16,690 bases of DNA from DASZBR01 sp033763845 (GTDB lineage Bacteria; Pseudomonadota; Gammaproteobacteria; DASZBR01), in contig JANRJR010000046.1 of assembly GCA_033763845.1 (NCBI GenBank), positions 1-16,690 on the forward strand, written 5' to 3'. Both the position numbers and the translations under genes were made by a program. The notes beneath the pieces are model-generated. The model was given only the letters and a program-made list of their open reading frames with translations, was not told the DNA's origin and made no database searches. Within the stretch, counting starts at the first letter, position 1; each line of letters starts with the position of its first letter. This document shows, piece after piece, positions 1 to 6,102 of this stretch.

Positions 1-624
1 AAAACCAATATCCACTAATCCCGCCAAAGAAATATCACGTAAATCTTCATACATACCGCCCTGGATAATTCCAAATAATGCTGAAGGATTTTTTTCGATT
101 TCATGATGCGCAATTTTGCAACGCTTTGCCCAACGTAATGACATTTCCATCGATGTTTTTGCGGCATCATGCGTTGCCGGAAATGGGGTACACTCATCCA
201 ATACCATCACAATATCAGAGCCTAATGCGCGCTGAACTTCCATGGATTTTTCCGGTGAGAGAAAAATCATTTCACCATTTAATGGCGATTTAAAATGCAC
301 ACCCTGCTCTGTAATTTTTCGAATGTCACCTAAACTGAAAACTTGAAATCCACCGGAGTCAGTCAATATGGGTCCATCCCACTGCATAAAATCATGTAAA
401 TCACCGTGTGATTTAATAATTTCCGTACCGGGACGTAACATTAAATGATAGGTATTACCTAAAATAATTTGTGCGCCAATGGCTTTAATATCGCGCGGCA
501 ACATGGCTTTTACCGTACCGTATGTTCCGACAGGCATAAATGCAGGAGTTTCAACCACACCCCGTTCAAATATTAATCGCCCGCGACGAGAAAAATTTTC
601 TTGGCCTAATAATTCAAATCGCAT
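1..624 (-). CDS. tgt: Queuine/preQ1 tRNA-guanine transglycosylase, 3' end cut off by window
   Basis: Tgt swaps the wobble guanine (position 34) of GUN-anticodon tRNAs for the queuosine precursor preQ1. I translated the frame by hand: 208 codons from an ATG at 624 stay open to base 1. The family opening is clear: ETPAFMPVGTYGTVKAM near residues 25-41, QIILGNTYHLMLRPG, then ILTDSGGFQVFSLGD with the general acid/base Asp at residue 89, then DIVMVLDECTPFPA and FGIIQGG. The nucleophilic Asp and the zinc-binding Cys/His cluster lie in the missing C-terminal part (the family is about 370-380 residues). The ATG overlaps the queA stop by 11 bases. The ribosome binding site TGGAG (minus strand, 634-638) sits 9 bases upstream, at the edge of a dispersed repeat. 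It acts directly after QueA's substrate branch in the same pathway, so co-expression with queA makes sense. Confidence 0.96.
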   Translation of the reverse strand, partial: MRFELLGQENFSRRGRLIFERGVVETPAFMPVGTYGTVKAMLPRDIKAIGAQIILGNTYHLMLRPGTEIIKSHGDLHDFMQWDGPILTDSGGFQVFSLGDIRKITEQGVHFKSPLNGEMIFLSPEKSMEVQRALGSDIVMVLDECTPFPATHDAAKTSMEMSLRWAKRCKIAHHEIEKNPSALFGIIQGGMYEDLRDISLAGLVDIGF

Positions 625-1675
625 GTTCAGTTTCTCCAGGAGGTCCTTCGACTCGCTCCGCTCGCTCAGGATGACAACTTATTAGCATGGCATCCCCATA
701 ACTGTAAAATCGATAATTATTTTCAACCGCTGCTTTATACGCTTTCATCGTATTTTCATATCCACCCAACGCACACACTAGCATCAATAACGTCGACTCC
801 GGCAAATGAAAATTTGTGATCATTCCATCGACACACACAAATTCATAACCCGGCCGAATAAATAAATTCGTTTCACCATAATAGGGCTTGTTTTTGGCGG
901 TTTCTAAAACTCTGACGCTGGTTGTGCCTACTGCAATAATTTTTTTATTGTTTTTTTTCGTTTCTAAAATCAAATCACAAACTTCTTGAGACAATTCGGC
1001 TGTTTCAAAATGCATCACATGATCATCTAGATTATCCACCCTAACTGGCTGAAAAGTCCCAGCACCTACATGTAATGTTACATAAGCAATATTTATTCCC
1101 TTCTGCTTTATTTTTAATAATAAATCTTCATCAAAATGCAATCCCGCTGTAGGCGCTGCAACCGAACCATCACGTTTCGCATACACCGTTTGATAGCGAT
1201 CTTTGTCTAATTCCTCATCATCGCGTTCCATATACGGCGGCAATGGCATATGACCAGACTGAGACAAAACATCAAGAACCCGCGCTGAAAACTCTAGGGT
1301 TAATAAACCGCCCTGATCATCTACTACTTTCGCCGATACTGCCTTCTCAAATAATAGTTCTGTACCGATTTTAGGGCGCTTACTTGCTCGACAATGGACT
1401 TTGGCCGCAACGTCATCAACAATTTTCTCGACTAATATCTCCACTTTTCCGCCAGATGGTTTTTCACCAAAAATTCGGGCTGGCATGACTTTTGTGTTAT
1501 TGAGAACCAGCAAATCACCTGGATTTAAAAAATCGAGAACATCTGGGAAAGCCTTATGTTGAATTTGACCCGAGGTTGGGTCCAGGCATAAAAGCCGACT
1601 GCCCGTCCGCTCGGAGGCGGGATATCGCGCGATGAGGGCCTTAGGCAAATCAAATGTAAAGTCTTTGCGATGCAT
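614..1675 (-). CDS. queA: S-adenosylmethionine:tRNA ribosyltransferase-isomerase QueA with repeat-encoded C-terminus
   Basis: QueA transfers and rearranges the ribosyl group of S-adenosylmethionine onto preQ1-tRNA, making epoxyqueuosine, the step after Tgt. Numbering from the upstream ATG at 1681, the sequence shows FDLPKALIARYP near the start, GDLLVLNNTKVMPAR (55-69), GHMPLPPYMER, AAPTAGLHFDEDLL (175-188), HVGAGTFQPVR, GTTSVRVLETA and TNFHLPESTLLMLVCALGG. I prefer the second ATG (1675), giving a start MHRKDFTFDLP that aligns with the family and fits a leaderless message; 1681 adds only Met-Phe. Neither ATG has a ribosome binding site. The normal tail after YRFYSYGDAMLI is replaced by about 20 residues (SCHPERAERVEGPP...), the well-known translation of a dispersed repeat. 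Total length (353) is still normal, so the repeat replaced rather than lengthened the tail. Overlaps tgt by 11 bases. Confidence 0.96.
   Translation of the reverse strand: MHRKDFTFDLPKALIARYPASERTGSRLLCLDPTSGQIQHKAFPDVLDFLNPGDLLVLNNTKVMPARIFGEKPSGGKVEILVEKIVDDVAAKVHCRASKRPKIGTELLFEKAVSAKVVDDQGGLLTLEFSARVLDVLSQSGHMPLPPYMERDDEELDKDRYQTVYAKRDGSVAAPTAGLHFDEDLLLKIKQKGINIAYVTLHVGAGTFQPVRVDNLDDHVMHFETAELSQEVCDLILETKKNNKKIIAVGTTSVRVLETAKNKPYYGETNLFIRPGYEFVCVDGMITNFHLPESTLLMLVCALGGYENTMKAYKAAVENNYRFYSYGDAMLISCHPERAERVEGPPGETEHAI
639..676. repeat. Dispersed short repeat (HPERxERxEG-encoding type) inside queA 3' end
   Basis: On the minus strand this reads TGTCATCCTGAGCGAGC, then GGAGCGAGTCGAAGGACCTCC. 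It is GC-rich in an otherwise AT-rich gene, contains tandem GAGCGAG units, and ends in matching TCCT/AGGA segments. I recognise this as a short element scattered between genes in many bacterial genomes, whose forward translation gives CHPERxERxEG peptides. Only one clear copy is in this window. Here it encodes QueA residues about 335-348, and its right edge abuts the tgt ribosome binding site. The exact ends are uncertain by a few bases. Confidence 0.75.
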
Positions 1676-1682
1676 GAACATG

Positions 1683-1688
1683 GTTATA
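1683..1688 (-). promoter_or_regulatory. Candidate -10 box for queA-tgt, leaderless geometry
   Basis: The minus strand reads TATAAC here, and the second queA ATG (1675) begins exactly 7 bases beyond it, which is the usual distance from a -10 box to the transcription start. No convincing -35 box is seen 16-18 bases upstream and there is no ribosome binding site, so the message could start at the ATG itself. Confidence 0.4.
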
Positions 1689-1690
1689 AT
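1685..1690 (+). promoter_or_regulatory. Candidate -10 box (TATAAT) for the Cys-rich membrane protein gene
   Basis: A perfect TATAAT lies 52 bases before the ATG at 1743 and overlaps the opposing queA box by four bases. A matching -35 box is poor. Transcription would start near 1697, giving a leader of about 46 bases. That leader holds a small perfect hairpin (AGGGT at 1706-1710 and ACCCT at 1714-1718) upstream of the ribosome binding site. Confidence 0.45.
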
Positions 1691-1742
1691 TTATGCTAAG
1701 CTAACAGGGTTGTACCCTACACCTTAACATAGGAGAACGACG

Positions 1743-1967
1743 ATGTGTAACAAGATGTTTGGAGGATTAGTAGTATTGGTAGCCATTGGATTGGCGATAG
1801 CGGTTAATTTCGTCTCTATCGACAGCATTGATAATGTTATGCGGGTCTTCAAGTTCTTCGACGCGATGATCCCTGTACTTGCTACGGGCGCGCTCATCAA
1901 GTTCCTGTTCTGGGGCAAAAGCGGTTGCTGTGGTAAATGCGGTAAAGACAGCTGCGTTTGTAAGTAA
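1743..1967 (+). CDS. Small two-helix membrane protein with Cys-rich C-terminal tail, unknown function
   Basis: I do not recognise the family. The 74-residue product has a hydrophobic segment at about residues 7-24, a short polar stretch (SIDSIDNVMRVFKFFD), and a second hydrophobic segment at about 42-57. It ends in a basic, cysteine-rich tail with Cys at 62, 63, 66, 71 and 73 (CC-x2-C-x4-C-x-C), plus Cys2 at the N-terminus. Spacing of this kind could bind a metal ion or form disulfides, depending on topology. Translation is well supported: AGGAGA at 1731-1736 lies 6 bases before the ATG, and a TATAAT box is upstream. It stands alone between divergent queA and kdsA and is followed by a hairpin. 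Opposite-strand frames here are shadows: they lack ribosome binding sites. Confidence 0.75.
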   Translation: MCNKMFGGLVVLVAIGLAIAVNFVSIDSIDNVMRVFKFFDAMIPVLATGALIKFLFWGKSGCCGKCGKDSCVCK

Positions 1968-1978
1968 GAACATTGCAT

Positions 1979-2003
1979 GTTCGGGATCGCTCAGGTCCCG
2001 AAC
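1979..2003 (+). terminator. Hairpin after the Cys-rich membrane protein gene, no T-tract
   Basis: A perfect 8-base-pair inverted repeat, GTTCGGGA (1979-1986) and TCCCGAAC (1996-2003), encloses a 9-base loop 11 bases after the stop codon. No run of T follows, so it is not a classical intrinsic terminator. It may protect the mRNA 3' end or weaken read-through into kdsA. Confidence 0.45.
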
Positions 2004-2042
2004 CTCTGACTAGGTCATTTCATTTTCAACACGAGCATACTC

Positions 2043-2873
2043 ATGAAATTATGTGGTTTTGAAGCAGATTTAAAAAAACCTTTCTTTTTAATTGCGGGCC
2101 CTTGTGTTGTGGAATCCGAACAATTGGCGATTGATACTGCAGGTTATCTCAAAGAAATCACCCAAAAACTGCATATTCCCTTTATTTACAAATCGTCTTA
2201 CGACAAAGCGAATAGATCCTCTCACAAGAGTTTTCGAGGATTGGGTATCGAAAAAGGTTTACAGATTTTAGAAATGGTCAAAAAACAATTTAATCTCCCC
2301 ATATTAACTGACGTGCATGAAGACACGCCGTTTCATGAAGTGTCTAAAGTGGTTGATGTATTACAAACGCCCGCGTTTCTATGTCGTCAAACGAATTTCA
2401 TTCAAAAAGCATGCTCTCAAAGTTTACCCGTTAATATAAAAAAGGGTCAGTTTTTATCACCGTGGGAAATGAAAAATGTTGTGGAAAAAGCAAAAGCCAC
2501 GGGCAATGAAAATATTATGGTTTGCGAACGCGGCGTATCATTTGGCTATAATAATTTAGTGTCTGATATGCGATCACTGGTCATTATGCGTGACACAAAA
2601 TGTCCCGTTGTATTTGATGCAACGCATTCTGTGCAATTACCTGGTGGTCAAGGTGATACCACTGGCGGACAACGTGAATTTATTCCCGTATTAGCACGTG
2701 CTGCCATGGCAGTTGGAATTGCAGGAATATTCATGGAAACACATCCAAATCCTGAAAAAGCCATGAGCGATGGGCCCAACTCTTGGCCATTACATAAAAT
2801 GAAAACTCTGTTAGAACACTTGAAAAAAATTGACGAATTAACAAAAGCGGAATTATTACATGACCACGATTAA
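2043..2873 (+). CDS. kdsA: 2-dehydro-3-deoxyphosphooctonate aldolase (Kdo-8-phosphate synthase), metal-dependent type
   Basis: Condenses phosphoenolpyruvate with arabinose 5-phosphate to make Kdo-8-phosphate, the precursor of the LPS inner-core sugar Kdo; cytosolic TIM barrel. The 276 residues match the family length. Visible motifs: FFLIAGPCVVES (14-25), KSSYDKANRSS (50-60), LTDVHE, AFLCRQT, KKGQFLSPWEMKN, FGYNNLVSDMRS, DATHSVQLPGG and METHPNPEKAMSDGP. The metal-site set known from the Aquifex-type enzyme is complete: Cys21, His195, Glu232 and Asp243. The E. coli enzyme has Asn at the Cys position and needs no metal. The ribosome binding site is weak (GAG at 2033-2035). The stop overlaps the eno start by 14 bases, so eno is probably translationally coupled. 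In many relatives pyrG precedes kdsA; here a small membrane-protein gene does. Confidence 0.97.
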   Translation: MKLCGFEADLKKPFFLIAGPCVVESEQLAIDTAGYLKEITQKLHIPFIYKSSYDKANRSSHKSFRGLGIEKGLQILEMVKKQFNLPILTDVHEDTPFHEVSKVVDVLQTPAFLCRQTNFIQKACSQSLPVNIKKGQFLSPWEMKNVVEKAKATGNENIMVCERGVSFGYNNLVSDMRSLVIMRDTKCPVVFDATHSVQLPGGQGDTTGGQREFIPVLARAAMAVGIAGIFMETHPNPEKAMSDGPNSWPLHKMKTLLEHLKKIDELTKAELLHDHD

Positions 2874-4104
2874 AAACATTCACGCTCGCGAAATTTTAGA
2901 TTCACGGGGAAATCCCACCGTTGAAGCGGAAGTTGTTTTGGACAATAATATTACCGCTCGCGCAGCAGTACCTTCCGGAGCATCAACCGGTTCACGCGAA
3001 GCGTTAGAATTACGCGACAATGATCCCAAACGTTATAACGGCAAAGGTGTTTTAACTGCTGTTAAAAACATCAATACTGAAATTAATGCTGCATTAAAAA
3101 ACCACGACGTCACAAAACAATCTGAAATTGATGCGGTAATGATCAAATTAGATGGCACGCCAAATAAATCCAGGTTAGGCGCAAATGCATTACTAGGTGT
3201 TTCCATGGCATGTGCGCGTGCCGCTGCACTTTCCAAAAATATACCGCTATATCAATACTTAAAAACCGCAGAATTTAAATTGCCCATTCCGATGATGAAT
3301 ATTATTAATGGCGGCGCACACGCGGATAATAATATTGATATTCAAGAGTTTATGATTATTCCGTCGGGTGCTAAAAATTTTCACGAGGCATTACGCATGG
3401 GGACGGAAGTTTTTCATGCGTTGAAAAAAATATTAACCGGCATGGGATTAAATACAAATGTTGGTGATGAAGGTGGATTTGCACCAAATCTTCCGTCTAA
3501 CCAATCCGCCATAGAATACATTCTCGAAGCCATTTTAAAAGCAGGCTATAGCCCGGGTGTTGATGTAAATCTGGGCTTGGATGTCGCCAGCTCTGAATTC
3601 TATAAAGACGGCAAATACCATTTAAGCGGCGATGACAAGATATTAGACGCAGCAGAATTCACCGATTATTTTGCGAATTTAGTTTCAAAATATCCTATTA
3701 TTTCTATTGAAGATGGCATGGCAGAAAATGATTGGGCGGGATGGAAAATCCTCACTGAAAAATTAGGGAGCAAAATCCAATTGGTTGGTGATGACTTATT
3801 TGTGACTAACACCGAAATATTACAACGGGGTATTTCAGAAAACATCGCGAACTCCATCTTAATTAAATTAAATCAAATTGGAACGCTGACAGAAACACTC
3901 GCTGCCATCGACATGGCAAAGAAAGCCAACTACACTACTATCATTTCGCATCGTTCGGGTGAAACGGAAGATAGTTTCATTGCCGATTTGGCTGTTGCAA
4001 CGGGTGCAGGTCAAATTAAAACCGGATCATTGTGTCGCTCGGATCGCGTCGCAAAATATAATCAGTTACTACGGATTGAAGAACACTTAAGTCATCACGC
4101 TTAG
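2860..4104 (+). CDS. eno: Enolase
   Basis: Interconverts 2-phosphoglycerate and phosphoenolpyruvate in glycolysis; cytosolic dimer and, in relatives, part of the RNA degradosome. 414 residues, slightly under the usual 425-435, with the difference spread over short loops rather than a lost domain. N-terminal capping domain with AREILDSRGNPTVEAEV and SGASTGSREALELRD (39-53). Barrel motifs include Glu163, Glu204 (VGDEGGFAPN), metal ligands Asp241, Glu284 (SIEDGMAENDWAGW) and Asp311 (VGDDLFVTN), Lys336 (NSILIKLNQIGTLTET) and His364 (ISHRSGETEDSF), so every catalytic residue is present. It starts inside the kdsA end (14-base overlap), with no strong ribosome binding site of its own. Its product PEP is a KdsA substrate, which gives the pairing some metabolic logic. 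Confidence 0.98.
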   Translation: MTTIKNIHAREILDSRGNPTVEAEVVLDNNITARAAVPSGASTGSREALELRDNDPKRYNGKGVLTAVKNINTEINAALKNHDVTKQSEIDAVMIKLDGTPNKSRLGANALLGVSMACARAAALSKNIPLYQYLKTAEFKLPIPMMNIINGGAHADNNIDIQEFMIIPSGAKNFHEALRMGTEVFHALKKILTGMGLNTNVGDEGGFAPNLPSNQSAIEYILEAILKAGYSPGVDVNLGLDVASSEFYKDGKYHLSGDDKILDAAEFTDYFANLVSKYPIISIEDGMAENDWAGWKILTEKLGSKIQLVGDDLFVTNTEILQRGISENIANSILIKLNQIGTLTETLAAIDMAKKANYTTIISHRSGETEDSFIADLAVATGAGQIKTGSLCRSDRVAKYNQLLRIEEHLSHHA

Positions 4105-4119
4105 GACATTTAGTTTCGC

Positions 4120-4398
4120 ATGAAAATTTTAATTGCCGGTCTTGTTATAGTTTTAGCGTTTCTTCAATACGAACTTTGGTTTTCGGATAATGGTGTTCGC
4201 GAATATTTTACCTTACGAAATGAAATCAAACTGCAAGAACAAGAAAATATTGCACTAATGCAACGTAATCAGCAAATCTCAAAAGATATTGAAGCATTGA
4301 AACGTGATAAACAATCAACGGAAGAACATGCACGAAATGATTTAGGTATGGTGAAATCTGATGAGACGTTTTATCAGATTGTACAGCCTGCGAAATAA
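4120..4398 (+). CDS. ftsB: Cell division protein FtsB
   Basis: FtsB is a single-pass inner-membrane protein that joins FtsL and FtsQ and helps activate septal peptidoglycan synthesis. The 92-residue product has a short cytoplasmic N-terminus, one membrane helix at about residues 3-20 (LIAGLVIVLAFLQYELW), a periplasmic coiled coil at about 31-70 rich in Glu, Gln and Leu, and the family tail ARNDLGMVKSDETFYQIV (71-88). Its place right after eno, 15 bases after the stop, matches the gammaproteobacterial order eno-ftsB. In E. coli ispD comes next; here it does not. The best ribosome binding site (AGGA at 4103-4106) is 13 bases from the ATG, a long gap. Confidence 0.93.
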   Translation: MKILIAGLVIVLAFLQYELWFSDNGVREYFTLRNEIKLQEQENIALMQRNQQISKDIEALKRDKQSTEEHARNDLGMVKSDETFYQIVQPAK

Positions 4399-4443
4399 GC
4401 GTAGAATTCTTTTCACTTTCAACCCAATCATAAGAGACTGCTC

Positions 4444-4707
4444 ATGACCGTAATAACTTTTGATACATTGAAATTTGTGGAACATTTAAAACATTCTGGC
4501 ATCTCTGAGAAAAAAGCCAAAGCTATATCTGAAGCATTCAGAGATGCGCAATCGGAAGCAGAAATTGCCACTCGAAAAGATCTCCGCGATTTTGAGCACC
4601 GTGTAAATAATAAATTCAACCTAATGGAATATAGAATCATGACGAGACTCGGTGGGCTAATTACTGTTGTGGGATCGCTGGTCGTATTATTTCAAAAAAT
4701 GCTCTAA
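4444..4707 (+). CDS. DUF1640 / CCDC90-like coiled-coil membrane protein
   Basis: Function unknown. The 87 residues follow the layout of bacterial DUF1640 proteins, distant relatives of mitochondrial MCUR1/CCDC90. A head begins ITFDTLKFVEHLKHSGISEK (4-23), followed by a helical EAFRDAQSEAEIATRKDL neck, then a short stalk (FEHRVNNKFNLMEYRI, 50-65) and a C-terminal membrane anchor at about 69-85 (GGLITVVGSLVVLF). Family members known structurally form trimeric head-neck-stalk-anchor assemblies; that this one does is inference. AAGAG at 4432-4436 is a fair ribosome binding site. It lies 45 bases after ftsB on the same strand and could be the last gene of that operon. Its stop codon overlaps the stop of the convergent pentapeptide gene by 4 bases, so no separate terminator fits between them. 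Confidence 0.8.
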   Translation: MTVITFDTLKFVEHLKHSGISEKKAKAISEAFRDAQSEAEIATRKDLRDFEHRVNNKFNLMEYRIMTRLGGLITVVGSLVVLFQKML

Positions 4708-6041
4708 CCCAGCTCCGGCTGACTACTCTCACACCCAAAAGTCTTGTAATTAAATCTTCGCAGTTTATCTAGTAATGCTTTCCATTTCGTCAAGATATCT
4801 GTATCGAAAAATGGTATTTTTGCAGAATGACATCGCTTGGATATAAATTCTAATAAATACTCGCTGAGTGCTTTTATCTGTAACTTATCCTCATCATCTC
4901 CATCTTCGCTTTGTCCAGACTTACACAAAGCCTCTACAAATAATTCTGTAACATTATAAAAATTATCATTACCGCACAAAAATAAATTATCCGGAATATT
5001 GATATCATTCCACCAACGACAAATCTTGTAAATATTTTTGCCAGCTAAAGATTCTCTTAATTGACGCAATGCTCTAGAAATCAATCTTTTTAAAGTATCT
5101 TCATTCACTTCGATCAGCATATGACGTTTTAAAGTAAAAACAATATCAGAAAAAACAAAAAAGTCATCTCGCTTTAATAAACACTCTATCGCTTCAGTAG
5201 AAATTTTTTTATCACACCATTTAACACCTTTAAATTTAACGGATTGTTTCCATAGCGCTAAATCCTCAACATTTAATATACTTGAAAAATCTAATCGTGC
5301 TTTTTTAAATGTTGCTTCGGCAATTCTCGCTTTTTCGAAACACACACCCTGAAGATTCGAACGGGGAAATCTACAGAAACTTAAATTTGCTCTCTCAAAC
5401 GTTGAATCCTGAAAATCACTATCAACAAAGGTTGAGGTACTTAGACGCGCACCACAAAAATTTGCGTATTTAAGATTACTATTGTCAAACTCAACACTGC
5501 ACAAGCGGGCATTCTCAAAGGAAGCCCATGAAAGATTTAATCTCGTAAAAACAGAAAGTGACAGCTGTGAACCAGAAAAATCTCTATATGAGAAATCCAG
5601 ATCTTGAAAATCCACATCACTAAAATTTAAATAACCTTTCCATCGAGTATTCGAGGCTAGAAAATCGTGTGGAGCAAGAATAGCCTGGAAATGTTGCTTT
5701 ACTAACGGAATGGCATCTTTATATTTCGGGTCAGCGAGGATTTGTCCTATATTAGCAATTATCCATTCTAAGTCTTCTCGATCTAGATCATCTAGATATG
5801 TGGTGACCAAGAAACCAAATATCTCTTCTTTTGATCGATCCCAACCTTCAAACTGGTGCGACGCAATCTCAAAACGTTCACATAAATCAACAAGCTCCAA
5901 CATTTTTTGCCGGTCACAAAGTCCCAAAACAGCCCAATCAAATAATTCTTCACGATACTGAATTATGCCGTCTTTATTTTCCTCGGAAATAGCCTTCTGC
6001 AGCCCTTCGCTCAACTTTATATTCATTCTTTCTGACGACAT
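4704..6041 (-). CDS. Pentapeptide-repeat protein with long unrecognised N- and C-terminal regions
   Basis: 445 residues in three parts. Residues 1-135 are mostly helical, acidic and unrecognised. Residues about 136-250 are an uninterrupted run of 23 pentapeptides with Phe, Leu or Ile at every fifth position (140, 145 ... 250), largely alternating Phe and Leu, for example FSYRDFSGSQL, WASFENARLCSVEF and STFERANLSFCRF. This should fold as a right-handed four-sided beta-helix of nearly six turns. Residues 251-445 are unrecognised, with several Trp and Cys and an acidic patch SEDGDDEDK. There is no signal peptide and no membrane segment. GAGGGGG at 6046-6052 gives a ribosome binding site. It is 40 bases after truA with its own promoter-like sequence, and looks like a late addition at the end of a core operon. 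Pentapeptide proteins include gyrase-protecting and secreted effector types; neither role is shown here. Confidence 0.85.
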   Translation of the reverse strand: MSSERMNIKLSEGLQKAISEENKDGIIQYREELFDWAVLGLCDRQKMLELVDLCERFEIASHQFEGWDRSKEEIFGFLVTTYLDDLDREDLEWIIANIGQILADPKYKDAIPLVKQHFQAILAPHDFLASNTRWKGYLNFSDVDFQDLDFSYRDFSGSQLSLSVFTRLNLSWASFENARLCSVEFDNSNLKYANFCGARLSTSTFVDSDFQDSTFERANLSFCRFPRSNLQGVCFEKARIAEATFKKARLDFSSILNVEDLALWKQSVKFKGVKWCDKKISTEAIECLLKRDDFFVFSDIVFTLKRHMLIEVNEDTLKRLISRALRQLRESLAGKNIYKICRWWNDINIPDNLFLCGNDNFYNVTELFVEALCKSGQSEDGDDEDKLQIKALSEYLLEFISKRCHSAKIPFFDTDILTKWKALLDKLRRFNYKTFGCESSQPELG

Positions 6042-6068
6042 ACTACCCCCTCAAAAACATACTTATTT

Positions 6069-6091
6069 GGGGTATTCTACATTAGTACCCC
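6069..6091. repeat. Inverted repeat over the truA stop codon and the -10 box
   Basis: GGGGTA at 6069-6074 and TACCCC at 6086-6091 are perfect 6-base arms around an 11-base centre that holds the truA stop and most of the candidate -10 box of the next gene. It could be a weak RNA hairpin at the truA end or an operator for the downstream gene. Short enough to be chance. Confidence 0.3.
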
Positions 6092-6102
6092 ACCTCAACC
6101 AA
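6074..6102 (-). promoter_or_regulatory. Candidate promoter for the pentapeptide-repeat gene
   Basis: On the minus strand TAGAAT (6074-6079, five of six consensus bases) follows TTGGTT (6097-6102, three of six) with the ideal 17-base spacing. The -35 part lies inside the last codons of truA. Transcription would begin about 25 bases before the ATG at 6041. Confidence 0.4.

Noticed and set aside
614..680. Frameshift at the end of queA explaining the odd tail
   Set aside because: The tail is the in-frame translation of a recognised dispersed repeat and the gene ends at normal length, so no frameshift is needed.
1724..1978. Two minus-strand frames opposite the Cys-rich small protein
   Set aside because: Only the plus-strand frame has a ribosome binding site, a -10 box and a sensible membrane-protein composition.
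4704..4730. Bidirectional terminator between the convergent genes
   Set aside because: Only a 4-base stem (CAGC/GCTG) is seen and no T-tract on either strand; the stop codons themselves overlap.
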